A stretch of 21,516 nucleotides of DNA from Podochytrium sp. JEL0797 (Eukaryota > Chytridiomycota > Chytridiomycetes > Chytridiales > Chytriomycetaceae): contig JADGJG010000390.1 in the NCBI GenBank assembly GCA_027596195.1, forward strand, positions 1-21,516, given 5' to 3'. The notes beneath the pieces are model-generated. The model saw nothing but the letters and a program-made list of their open reading frames with translations. It made no database searches and had not been told where the DNA came from. A program made the position numbers and the translations under genes. Below, piece by piece: positions 11,219 to 19,185 of the stretch; position 1 is the stretch's first letter, and every line of letters starts with the position of its first letter.

Positions 11219-11700
11219 ATGCTTGATGCTTTTGTCGAATCTTTCCCGTGCAGTCTTGGTATCGACTTTTTGCGGGTTTGAGATCGCATTCCTTGAGGCC
11301 AAGTTTCCCAAGGACATGTGTGAGACACTGTTGAAGTGCGTGTGAGGAAATACGGGAGGCGCCAAGCCGCGTTTGAAATCCGGGGTGTGTGAACCTTGAA
11401 ATGACAAATTGATCGCTGATCGCAATGTCAGCTTTTCAAGCCGCCTGCTGTTAAACTTGAATGATTTCGCGCCCCGATCGCACGCCTGTGTGGCCAAGTT
11501 TCCCAAGGGTCCCCGTCGGAGGCACCTTTCAGTGGGCAAATCCATCCCCCATTTTTGATTTACGAATTTCAAAGAGAGCGTGAAGCAGATAGTTCCAAGG
11601 CGCAGATCTTCTACATTTGACAACCAAACAGCGTGTGTCGTATCGCGAAGTGAGGACTCGATTATTGCTTTATTTGGGGTTTAAGTGAATTTTTGCTGGC
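11219..11700 (-). promoter_or_regulatory. Orphan upstream region of the small-gene family, lacking its gene
   Basis: This stretch is collinear with the 5' region of the copy at 13149-13361. It has the leader-like GATGCTTTTG...GAATCTTTCCC (near 11226), the GGCCAAGTTTCCCAAGG block twice (near 11298 and 11492), AGGAAATACGGGAGGCGCCAAG, and a diverged TGATCGCAATG (11417-11427). Its right part, from about 11575, matches 15285-15360. No MALSPSV reading frame lies downstream on the minus strand, where the end of the kinase gene is found instead. The TATA position reads GGTATCGAC and looks lost. Confidence 0.7.
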
Positions 11701-11789
11701 ACGACGACGTTTTGAAACGGACACTTCATTAACATTAATGTTTTATTTATAAGATGAAGAAGGGAAAGAGAAGAGGAGAAAATGATTCC

Positions 11790-11987
11790 TTAAAACTTGA
11801 GATTGGCAAAGAAAGATCGAATAGACCGCATGCTCATCTTAGAAAACTAGGTAGTAGTTGCTCGTTGCACTAGGAATCCATATTCCGTGGGCCAGATTGC
11901 GTTCCTGGGTGCGACTTTTTGTGGCAGTGGCGCGAAGACGTGGTTCTTGGGGGCCATGGAGGCAAAGACAGACGGAGAAAGAGCCAT
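11790..11987 (-). pseudogene. MALSPSV-family small gene, copy 1, with an internal stop codon
   Basis: Read from ATG at 11987 the frame gives MALSPSVFASMAPKNHVFAP and continues to YGF, then a TAG replaces codon 46. Beyond it the same frame resumes with SKMSMRSIRSFF and ends in the family tail LKF before TAA at 11790. A shortened Ser/Thr block surrounds the stop. The copy therefore has one nonsense change (or a sequencing error) and no frameshift. The 3' flank with ATAAATAAAA near 11740-11750 is retained. Confidence 0.75.
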
Positions 11988-12493
11988 TTAAGATCTGTTG
12001 TTTGGTTTGATTTCGAAAGATATTCTTGTCGGATCATGACACCATTTCTATATCAGCTTTTTCGTCCCGCACGTGGTGTTGAACTCGCAAGATCTCCTCC
12101 ACGATCACACTTTATCTGCCTAGTTTTCCCGACAGGCACGTGGAAGACATCTTCTCTATGCATGCGAGGAAATTCGAAAAAAAGGGTTTGACGAATGAGA
12201 GTTGATCGGAACGACCAAATCGCTTGAGACGTGCACATTCCTTCGATCAAGTAGATCATATATCTCGATTTTATATCTCGATTTTCGACTCCCCGAAAGA
12301 ATTCACGCCTCTGTGGGTGCGAGTGCTCGTCGCATTGCGTGAATTACTGGTGAATTCTTTGTATAATTAAAAGTGTGCTGGCTGCTGGTGCCAACCGGAC
12401 TGGACGCTTAACGGCTTTATCGGGAAGGAGTTGAAACATATATAAGATAATCATACGTTTTATTTATAAATGTAGAAGAGAAGAGGAGATTCT
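11988..12493 (-). promoter_or_regulatory. Upstream module of copy 1 and 3' flank of copy 2
   Basis: Family upstream blocks are present: GTTGAACTCGCAAGATC near 12071, a diverged CTAGTTTTCCCGACAGG near 12120, and TGATCGGAACG at 12203-12213. A CTGATATAG sequence near 12045 stands where other copies have TATA. A direct repeat TATCTCGATTTTA occurs near 12261-12286. AATTCACGC near 12300 is inverted as GCGTGAATT near 12338. AATAAA (minus) at 12459-12464 serves copy 2. Confidence 0.55.
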
Positions 12494-12706
12494 TTAAAAC
12501 TTGAGCTTGCCAAAGAAAGATCGAATCGACTGCATGCTCATCTTGGAAGATGTTGATGCAGTGGACTCGGTCGTAGTTGTTTGTTGCACTTTGAATCCAT
12601 ATTTGGTGGTCCCGTTTGCGTTCGTTCGAGCGGCCTTGAGCGGGTACGGAACAAAGATGTGGTTCTTGGGAGCCATGGAGGCGTAGGCAGATGGAGAGAG
12701 AGCCAT
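12494..12706 (-). CDS. MALSPSV-family small protein, copy 2 (70 aa)
   Basis: Function unknown; I recognise no domain. The protein has the conserved N-terminus MALSPSAYASMAPKNHIF, a proline/lysine segment, NANGTTKYGF, a Thr/Ser block (TTTTESTASTSS), and the basic-hydrophobic tail MSMQSIRSFFGKLKF. No signal peptide or membrane segment is evident. The ATG sits in the conserved context TATAATGGC. TACATAAAAGG (12771-12780, -) lies about 65 bp upstream and AATAAA about 30 bp downstream of the stop. The frame is open further upstream, but similarity to other copies starts at this ATG. Confidence 0.78.
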   Translation of the reverse strand: MALSPSAYASMAPKNHIFVPYPLKAARTNANGTTKYGFKVQQTTTTESTASTSSKMSMQSIRSFFGKLKF

Positions 12707-13148
12707 TATAGATTGGTGGGCTGTTGTTTGGTTTGAAAGATGTTTTTGTCGGATCATCACAAAACTGGGCCTTTTATGTATCAACTTTTCGTCCCGTGCG
12801 GTGTTGAACTCGCAAGATCTCGTCCACGACTTCCCTTGTGTGTGGCCAAGTTCTCGAAGGGCACGTGGGATTAGCGCGTGCGAGGAATTAAAAAAGGGGG
12901 TTGAAATGCCGAATGGAGAGTTGATCGGAATGACAAAACTGCATGAGACGTGGACGTTCATTCCAAACATGCCAATGCAGCAGATCTGTCTCGACTTCAA
13001 CCTCCCCCTCTGCGGAAGTTCCAGGTGAATTGCTTTCGTTCAAAAATGAAAGTTGTACTGGAAGCTTATAAACATGGACTGAAGATAATCATACGTTTTA
13101 TTTATAACATCAAGAAGAGAAAGAATGAGAGCAGCTGAAGATAATTCC
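12707..13148 (-). promoter_or_regulatory. Upstream module of copy 2 and 3' flank of copy 3
   Basis: It contains the TATA-like TACATAAAAG at 12771-12780, GGTGTTGAACTCGCAAGATC near 12793-12815, GGCCAAGTTCTCGAAGGGCA near 12843, and TGATCGGAATG at 12922-12932. The 3' flank of copy 3, with CGTTTTATTTATAA (AATAAA on minus), is near 13095. Confidence 0.62.
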
Positions 13149-13361
13149 TTAAAACTTGAGCTTGCCAAAGAAGGATCGAATCGATTGCATGCTCATCTTG
13201 GAAGATGTAGAAGCAGCGGACTCGGTAGTAGTAGTTTGTTGCACTTTGAATCCATATTTGGTGGTCCCGTTTGCGTTCGTTCGAGCGGCCTTGGGCGGGT
13301 GCGGAACAAAGATGTGGTTCTTGGGAGCCATGGAGGCGAAGACGGATGGAGAGAGAGCCAT
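13149..13361 (-). CDS. MALSPSV-family small protein, copy 3 (70 aa)
   Basis: An intact member, nearly the same as copy 2. The N-terminus is MALSPSVFASMAPKNHIFVP, the centre is NANGTTKYGFKVQQ, and the tail is RSFFGKLKF. Differences from copy 2 are few and lie at residues 7-8, near 21-23 and in the Ser/Thr block. GATATAAATAGG (13435-13446, -) is the best TATA box of the minus-strand copies. Function unknown. Confidence 0.8.
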   Translation of the reverse strand: MALSPSVFASMAPKNHIFVPHPPKAARTNANGTTKYGFKVQQTTTTESAASTSSKMSMQSIRSFFGKLKF

Positions 13362-14107
13362 TATAGATTGGTTGGTTGTTTTTGGTTTGGTTTGATTTTG
13401 GATTGATGCTTTTGACGAATCTTTCCCTTCGGTACCTATTTATATCAACTTTTTGTGGGTTTGAACTCGCAAGATTCTCGCGATCGCATTACTTGTGGCC
13501 GAGTTTCCCAAAGGGCGCGCGGAAGGCACTTTCTGGCGCGTGAGAGGAAATATTCGGAGGCGCCAAGGTGCGTTCAAAATCCTGGGGAGTGTGAACCTTG
13601 AAATGACAAATTGATCGTTGATCGGAATGTCAGCTTTTCGATCCGCCCGCTGTTGAACTTGAATGATTTCGTGCCACGATCGCACGGCTGTGTGACCAAG
13701 TTTCCTGAGGGGCCCAGTCGAGGCACCTTCGGCGCGTGCGGGCAAGTACAGCGCGTTTGAAATGCAAGAGGAGAGAATGAAGTGATCGTTGATCGGAATG
13801 GCCAAATAATAACGTGAGGAGGATAGGTAGTACAATAAGCAGACCCATTCCATTTGAAAACGAAACAGGACGTCATGTCCCAATGTGAGGACTCGATTGT
13901 ATATTTGGGGTATGCCAGGAATATGCTGGAAGGACGTCGTTTGAAACGAATATATCGGGAAGTGTTGTGAAAATGTTCCAAATAATCATGTTCTATTTAT
14001 AAAATGCAGAAGAGAAAGAGAATGAGCTGAAAAGAATTTCAAGATAATCATACGTTTTATTTATAGCATCAAGAAGAGAAAGAATGTGTGCAGCTGAAGA
14101 TAATTCC
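13362..14107 (-). promoter_or_regulatory. Double-length upstream module of copy 3; duplicated 3' flank of copy 4
   Basis: Two half-modules follow each other. The first has TATA (13435-13446), GGCCGAGTTTCCC (13497) and TGATCGGAATG (13619-13629). The second repeats GATCCGCCCGCTGTTGAACTTG, ACCAAGTTTCCTGAGGGG (near 13694), GGCACCTTCGGCGCGTGCG and TGATCGGAATG (13790-13800). From 13979 to 14095 the family 3' flank (ATAATCAT...TTATTTATA...AGAAGAGAAAGA) occurs twice in a row, with the inner copy serving copy 4. Confidence 0.6.
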
Positions 14108-14320
14108 TTAAAACTTGAGCTTGTCAAAGAAGGATCGAATCGACCGCATGCTCAATTTGGAAGATGTCGAAGCAGAGGATTCAATTGTGGTTGTTTGTTT
14201 CACTTTGAATCCGTAGGCAGTGGACCAGCCTGGATGCGTTGGGGCGGCCTTTTGAGGCAGCGGCACAAAGATGTGGTTCTTGGAGACCATGGAGGCGTAG
14301 ACAGAGGGAGAGAGAGCCAT
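14108..14320 (-). CDS. MALSPSV-family small protein, copy 4 (70 aa)
   Basis: An intact member with a diverged centre. The N-terminus is MALSPSVYASMVSKNHIFVP, the variable segment is HPGWSTAYGFKVKQ, and the tail is SIRSFFDKLKF. TATA-like TTAATATAAAAGG lies near 14374-14386 (-), about 55 bp upstream of the ATG. Length equals copies 2, 3 and 6. Function unknown. Confidence 0.78.
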   Translation of the reverse strand: MALSPSVYASMVSKNHIFVPLPQKAAPTHPGWSTAYGFKVKQTTTIESSASTSSKLSMRSIRSFFDKLKF

Positions 14321-14858
14321 TATAGATTGGTGGGTTGTTGGGTTAAGATGTTTTTCTCCCCTCGTCCCCTGGGCCTTTTATATTAACTTTTCGTCCCGTG
14401 CGGTGTTGAACTTGCGAAGTTTTTGCCCACGATTTCACTCCCGTGTCCGTGTGGCCAAGTTTCGCGAAGGGAACGAGGGTTGCACCTTCTGGCGCGTGTG
14501 AGGAAATACGGAAGGCGTTATGGCGCGTGTGAGGAATGTCATGACTTGTGCGGGAAATGCGGCGAATTGCTCGTTGATCGGAATGACAAAACTGAGCGAG
14601 GCTTGGATTTACAAACACGCATGGCGGCATGTTCTCTCGATTGGATCCCAACAGGAATAGACAGTTGGTTGCCCCCTAATTGTTTCGCGAGCGAGGGCTC
14701 GGAAGTTCATCAGAGGCAGGCGCATTATCGTGATATATATAGACTCTCCACCTTAAAATACCTAAATGATGCGAGCATGTAGCTGAAACTAGCCTATCTA
14801 TCTGGAAATTTGATAATAGAATGCAGAAGAGAAAGAATCATGAGCTAAAAAGATTTCC
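14321..14858 (-). promoter_or_regulatory. Upstream module of copy 4 and decayed 3' flank of copy 5
   Basis: Blocks in order are TATA (14374-14384), GTGTTGAACTTGCGAAG (near 14401), GGCCAAGTTTCGCGAAGGG (14453), GGCGCGTGTGAGGAAATACGG (near 14492, with a second partial copy near 14523) and TGATCGGAATG (14575-14585). The 3' flank of copy 5, near 14800-14850, keeps AGAAGAGAAAGAA but lacks the AATAAA present in other copies. Confidence 0.58.
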
Positions 14859-15053
14859 TTAAAACTTTAGCTTAGCAACACAGGATCGAATCGATTGCAT
14901 GCTCGTCTTAGCAAAAAGACTCAGCAGTAGTTGTGTTGTGCGCTGAATTTTGAATCCGTATTTGGCATTCGTTGGAGCGACCTTTGTCGGTAGCGGCGGC
15001 AAGACGTGCTCCGTGGGTGCCATTGAGGCGTCGACAGATGGAGAGAGAGCCAT
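14859..15053 (-). CDS. MALSPSV-family small protein, copy 5 (64 aa, diverged)
   Basis: The start MALSPSVDASMAPTEHV and the variable segment NAKYGFKIQR fit the family. The Ser/Thr block is replaced by QLLLSLFAK because of compensating small indels; the neighbouring frame still reads TTAES. The tail SIRSCVAKLKF has lost the FF pair. There is no clear TATA box and no AATAAA signal, so this copy is probably dying or already a pseudogene. Confidence 0.6.
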   Translation of the reverse strand: MALSPSVDASMAPTEHVLPPLPTKVAPTNAKYGFKIQRTTQLLLSLFAKTSMQSIRSCVAKLKF

Positions 15054-15535
15054 TATATATTGGTTGGTTGGTTTTTATTGCTGGATCATCCCACCTGCCG
15101 GGCTATTTGTCAGCGTTTCGATCCGCCCGCTGTTGAAATTGAAAGATTTCATGCCACGATTCCACACCGGTGTGGCCAGGATTCCCGAGGGTGCCCCGCG
15201 GGAGGCATATTCGGCGCGTGCGGCGTGTGGGCAGCGCGTTTGAAATTCGGGATCGATCGTTGATCGGAATGGCCAAATAAGAACGTGAAGCGGATAGTCC
15301 CAACACGCAGCTAATTTCCATTTGAAAAAGAAACAGGGCGTCATGTCTCGAAGTGAACTCGATTATTTTATTTGGGGCTTGCGCGGACTCGATTATTAAA
15401 ATTTAGGGCTTGCGCGCGCAAAAGTGGCAGAGTTTGAAAAGGGTATCGGGAAGTGTTTGTCATATGGTTTTTAAATAGCATTCGTTTTATTTATAAGATG
15501 AAGAGGAGAAAGAGCGCGCAGCTGAAGAAAATTCC
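15054..15535 (-). promoter_or_regulatory. Upstream module of copy 5 and 3' flank of copy 6
   Basis: It has GATCCGCCCGCTGTTGAAATTG (15120), GTGTGGCCAGGATTCCCGAGGG (15169), GGCATATTCGGCGCGTGCGG, TGATCGGAATG (15261-15271), AAACAGGGCGTCATG (near 15329), and ACTCGATTATT twice (15358, 15389). The AATAAA (minus) of copy 6 is within CGTTTTATTTATAA near 15484. Confidence 0.58.
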
Positions 15536-15748
15536 TCAAAACTTGAATTTGTTAAAAAATGATCGAATCGGCTGCATTCTCAACTTGGAAGGTTTCGAAG
15601 CAAAGGACCCAGTAGCGGTTGTTTGTTTCGCTTTGAATCCGTAGTCATTGTACCAGCTTGCGTTTGTTGGAGCAACCTTTGGCGGCAGCGGCACCAACAC
15701 TTGGTTCTTCGGTGCGAGGGAGGCATAGACAGATGGAGATAGTGCCAT
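15536..15748 (-). CDS. MALSPSV-family small protein, copy 6 (70 aa)
   Basis: A full-length frame: MALSPSVYASLAPKNQVLVP, variable segment NASWYNDYGFKAKQ, a weakened Ser/Thr block, and tail PIRSFFNKFKF. It is more diverged than copies 2-4, but the frame and length are kept, which argues for some selection. A TATA box is not obvious; GACAAAAGCCCC near 15818-15830 (-) occupies the place. Function unknown. Confidence 0.7.
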   Translation of the reverse strand: MALSPSVYASLAPKNQVLVPLPPKVAPTNASWYNDYGFKAKQTTATGSFASKPSKLRMQPIRSFFNKFKF

Positions 15749-16229
15749 TATAAATTGTTGTTGGTTTGGTTTGGTTTTGGATAGATGTTATTGTCGGATC
15801 ATCACATCACACCTGGGGCTTTTGTCAGCTTTTTGCTCCGCTTGTTGAACTTGAAACATTTCGTCTGTGATTACACACCTTTGTGGCCAAGTTTTCGGGG
15901 GGACTTTACACGCGTGTGGGGCAGTGCGGGAGGTGTCATGGCGCGTTTGAAATGCCTAAGTGACAGTTGATCGGAATGACAAAATTGAACGAAATGTCCA
16001 TATTTGGATACCCTTGAAAATGAAACGCAAGAAAGAATCCTGTATAATGATTGAATGCGAAATAGTGTCCGTACTCAACACGCTGTTGGGGGGTGTTATG
16101 AAGAAAAGAGTCTTTAGGACCGATGAAAACGCAGCCAATGCAAAAGCAATAGGCCGATTAACAATCCACTTCGTTATCAATAGATACTCATAGCTGGTGC
16201 TCGCATCCTGCGATCATTTGGGTGTGAAA
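15749..16229 (-). promoter_or_regulatory. Upstream module of copy 6, then unassigned sequence
   Basis: Family blocks are GTTGAACTTGAAACATTTCG (15845), GGCCAAGTTTTCGGGGGG (15883), GGCGCGTTTGAAATGCC and TGATCGGAATG (15968-15978). From about 16000 to 16229 nothing recognisable is seen. Confidence 0.5.
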
Positions 16230-16466
16230 TCACGTCATTTGATATTCCAATTCGCAAAAAGAGGTCCATTCGGTTGGAGGTTGTCGACATGTGGGATGAC
16301 GGAATCGAGACGCGTATCGGAGTTGCGGTTGTTGAGCGGGAGAAATTGGATTAGGACGAGCGAGTGATGGAAGCGCCTGTTCAAGGTCCTTGATGAGTTC
16401 TTGTAAGCTAGCCTGTATGGAATGTGTCGAAATGCGCTGGAATTGGAACACTGGAAACGAAAACAA
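16230..16466 (-). other. Unassigned minus-strand coding-like stretch
   Basis: Two minus frames look protein-like. The frame at 16466-16390 reads ISTHSIQASLQELIKDLEQA. From about 16380 to 16235 another frame with C-ending codons reads LVLIQFLPLNNRNSDTRLDS and ends NWNIK before a stop. A frameshift or small intron would be needed to join them. No family is recognised; it may be the 3' end of a broken gene. Confidence 0.3.
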
Positions 16467-16540
16467 GAGGAAAAACTCTTTATTAAGCGTTTATTGACAT
16501 GATGCAGGTAAAATAATATCCACGGGTGACCAAGAATGTG

Positions 16541-16658
16541 TTTGGTTTTGGCCGTTCGCGGGATCTTGAACCGTGAAGTGGAGTCACTGGGGCTCTTGAA
16601 GACAAGCACGTGGTCTTTTGGACCATGGACACGTAAAATGCAGGGGATAAGGAGGGAG
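16541..16658 (-). pseudogene. MALSPSV-family relic, copy 7
   Basis: The minus strand reads LSPAFYVSMVQK, matching LSPSVYASMVPK of other copies. After a one-base deletion the next frame reads HVLVFKSP, and later RFKIPRTAKT matches YGFKVPRTSTT. The start codon and the C-terminal tail are absent. AATAAA-type sequences follow near 16480-16500 (-). This is the last minus-strand family trace before orientation changes. Confidence 0.6.
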
Positions 16659-16826
16659 TGGGTTTTTAAGACGGTAGTTTAATGAGGCTTATTTAATAAG
16701 GCCGATGTGACTTCTTGAGTTCGATTCAAAAGAAACTTCATTGATTAATATGTGCTTCTCATGTCTGCGAGAGGATAAATGGCGTTTTTTAACGCGAATG
16801 GCATGAAACGAAAAAAGGAAAATAAA

Positions 16827-17728
16827 ATGCCCAGCGAAATGGAACCCGCACCAACCTGCCTCACTTTTGTTGATTTCGAAGCCAAAGTGCATGTCTCCTT
16901 CACTGGTGCTTAACTTTCTTCAAAGAAACACTCGCTCACACTCCCCCCTCAGGCGGCAAAGACTCGGTGCTCGCACTCACCCTCATCCAGCAAACACTCG
17001 CACACCTCCAAGTGCAGCGCCTCGTGACCTTCACGCCCATCACAGACACGGCACATCCCGAGGCCTTCATCGCCGCCCAGGCAGAGGCCCTTGGCTTCCC
17101 CACCGAGCGCTTCTTGATCGGCAACACCCCTTCGTACCTCGAGTCGTACCGCAGCCACATGGCCGGATTTGTTGCCAACGACGGCGTGTCCCTGCTTGCC
17201 ACGGGAGATATTGAGGATATTGGTCACGGATTCATGGCGAAAGCTGCCCATCCGACGGGATTGCGCATCTTCAGTCCGCTGTTTGGGCGCGATCGTGACG
17301 AACTCCTGCACCTGTTTAACGAGTACCGTCTGAGACCGCTCATTACGCTGATTTCGTTGAATCATGTTCCCGAGGACGTGGCGCGACGACTCATTGGACG
17401 CTTCTTGGACGATGAGACCATCGCGATCATGCGCAATCACAACAAACGCGTCGAAAACGGTGAATTCGCACAGAACGACGCGAACGGGAAGCTCAATAAG
17501 CACCACTTGGGTATCGATTTGTGCGGAGAAAACGGGGAATACCATACCATGTGCCTTGACGGCGCCACGTTTGCAAAACGCGTTTGTTTGGTCGATTTGA
17601 AGACGGGGGCAGAGGTGGATGGCTCCCAAGTGCCTACCAAAGTGTTGGAGAGCGAATGGGGCAACTATTTGCATTTGGATTACACGGTGGGAGAGGGAAT
17701 CGGCTTCGAGTTGAGAAATAAAGACTGA
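16827..17728 (+). CDS. DUF71/ATP_bind_4 family ATPase, diphthine-ammonia-ligase-like, copy 1 (2 exons, 284 aa)
   Basis: Exons are 16827-16905 and 16953-17728 (855 nt); the 47-nt GT-AG intron contains a CTTAAC branch-like motif. Splicing creates KVHVSFTGGKDSVLAL, with the PP-loop TGGKDS at residues 26-31, the ATP-binding signature of the adenine-nucleotide alpha-hydrolase fold. Other family motifs are GDIEDIGHG (111-119), FSPLFGRD (133-140) and CGENGEYHT (217-225). DPH6 members amidate diphthine on elongation factor 2. However, the GDI and CGENGEYHT forms resemble the bacterial-type DUF71 subgroup, so the substrate is uncertain. No C-terminal RidA-like domains are present, unlike yeast Dph6. 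AATAAA at 17717-17722 lies inside the last codons. Confidence 0.85.
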
Positions 17729-18077
17729 AACGTTTTTGCATTGGAATAGAATCCCGTTCATTGCCCCCATGCCCTATTCATTACACGCCATGACAAAGAA
17801 ATGGGGCCGGCGGACGCGTCTATGAATACGCACCACGCCATCTTTCGGGCGCAATCATTCGGACGCTGGATGGGGCCGCACCTCCCTCGATTCTCCGGTT
17901 ATCGTTCCACACAACGCGCCACCAACGCACGACTTTAGGAATCAACTGGGCAGCCACTGCAAGATCAATGTCGAACTTTGCAAGCACAGGTTCGACTCCA
18001 AAATCGGCGAAAAATGACATAAAAGCGAGGCCCCCACGCCGCCTCCCAAAGAAATTACACAACAACACCAATCTACA
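17729..18077 (+). promoter_or_regulatory. Spacer and upstream region of the 62-aa small gene, unit 1
   Basis: This 349-bp spacer does not contain the upstream blocks shared by the other family members. A CATAAAA box at 18018-18024 followed by GCGAGGCCC lies about 55 bp before the ATG, and CCAATCTACAATGG surrounds the start as in other copies. The rest shows no recognised motif. Confidence 0.5.
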
Positions 18078-18266
18078 ATGGCTCTCTCTCCTTCCGTCTT
18101 CGCCTCCATGGCCCCCAAGAATCACGTCTTTGCGCCGCTACCGCCAAAGGTTGCTCCAACGAACACCAAATACGGATTCAACATGCTACGAACAACCACT
18201 GTTGAGTCCACTGCATCCACATCTTCCAGGATCAGCATGCAGTCGATTCGATCCTTCTTTGAATAA
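18078..18266 (+). CDS. MALSPSV-family small protein, short form, unit 1 (62 aa)
   Basis: The protein reads MALSPSVFASMAPKNHVFAP, a short variable segment NTKYGF, then the Thr/Ser block and SMQSIRSFFE. It ends there, lacking the G/D-K-L-K-F tail. The 62-aa product in unit 2 is identical. The 3' flank contains ATATAAATAAAACAAT (AATAAA) near 18302-18317. Function unknown. Confidence 0.78.
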   Translation: MALSPSVFASMAPKNHVFAPLPPKVAPTNTKYGFNMLRTTTVESTASTSSRISMQSIRSFFE

Positions 18267-18941
18267 TTTTCAGCGCGCACTCTCTCTTTTCTCTTCTTCA
18301 TCATATAAATAAAACAATAATTATGCATAAACACTTCCCGATATCTTTACCAATCTCCTCCTGCCATCAAAGTCCGCTACTTCTCCTTCTCGCCCAAGCC
18401 CCAATAAAAATCGAGTCCTCGCGGCATGACGCCCTGTTCGGTTCGCATTGAAATGATCTGCGTATTCGGTATGTCCACACCGTCCACACCATATTTAAAT
18501 ATATCTTTCCGATCAACTCTCAATTCGGCATTTCCTCACGCGTATGGAATTGTCCCACACTTCCCCACATGCGCCTGTATAGAATTCCTGCGGGTATCTG
18601 GAAACTGTGGCAAACGTACTCCCATTCGCCATGCAATGTAGATGCAGACTCCCTTTGTCGCGAAACAACATCTCATAATCGACTATCTTTCAAGAGAGAG
18701 AAAGCTACGCTGCTATTCCGATCAATCATGCCACCTAACATTTCCACACGCTTCCCCACACGCGCCAAAGGTGCCCCCCACCGTGCCCCTCGGGAAACTT
18801 GGCCACACAGAAGTGCATGTGTAATCGTGGACGAATACTTTCAAGTTCAACACCGATCGGGTCGAAAACTTGATATAAAAAGGCCCAGGGGGAACCCGAC
18901 AAAAATATCTATCCAAAACCAAAACAATCAACCAATCTATA
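18267..18941 (+). promoter_or_regulatory. 3' flank of the short form and upstream module of the 69-aa gene, unit 1
   Basis: The right part holds, in sense, the same blocks as the minus-strand copies: ATCGAGTCC (18411), CATGACGCCCTGTTCGG (18425), CTTTCCGATCA (18505-18515), TATTCCGATCA (18714-18724), CGGGAAACTTGGCCACAC (near 18790) and GTTCAACACCGATCGGGTCG. TATAAAA at 18874-18880 is followed by AGGCCCAGGG, and CCAATCTATAATGG carries the ATG. Confidence 0.68.
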
Positions 18942-19151
18942 ATGGCTCTCTCTCCATCTGTCTACGCCTCCATGGTCCCCAAGAACCACATCTTTGTGCC
19001 ACAGCCGCCCAAGGCCGCTCCCAACAACGCAACCGAGACCAAAGAATACGGACTCACAGTTCCACGAACATCCACTACTGAATCCACTGCCTCGACATCT
19101 TCCAAGATGAGCATACAGTCGATTCGATCGTTCTTTGACAAGCTCATTTAA
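18942..19151 (+). CDS. MALSPSV-family small protein, unit 1 (69 aa, tail cut by the duplication junction)
   Basis: It starts MALSPSVYASMVPKNHIFVP, has the variable segment NATETKEYGLTVPR and a Thr/Ser block, and ends SIRSFFDKLI. Other copies end DKLKF or GKLKF. Here the tandem junction at 19146/19147 replaces the last codons, so LKF becomes LI before a stop. The usual AATAAA 3' flank is also lost. The copy has an excellent TATA box (18874-18880). Function unknown. Confidence 0.75.
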   Translation: MALSPSVYASMVPKNHIFVPQPPKAAPNNATETKEYGLTVPRTSTTESTASTSSKMSIQSIRSFFDKLI

Positions 19152-19185
19152 CGCGAATGGCATGAAACGAAAAAAGGAAAATAAA

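Larger units (their letters stand above)
16788..19146. repeat. Tandem duplication unit 1 (2359 bp)
   Basis: The unit holds the DUF71-type gene, a 62-aa small gene and all but the end of a 69-aa small gene. It is followed at once by unit 2 in direct orientation. The copies differ by scattered substitutions and small indels (for example near 18008 and a 12-bp difference near 18330). Unit 1 ends GACAAGCTCA at 19137-19146. Confidence 0.92.

Noticed and set aside
12707..13000. Upstream extension of copy 2 to a 168-aa protein
   Set aside because: The extension lies over the TATA box and upstream blocks shared with other copies, and no other copy has it open.
12903..13420. Heat-shock elements in the small-gene promoters
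   Set aside because: GAA and TTC triplets occur, but I could not find the required alternating spacing consistently across copies.
16949..17770. 273-codon minus-strand frame, repeated at 19308-20129
   Set aside because: Antisense shadow of the DUF71-type gene. The plus strand carries all family motifs and a consistent intron.
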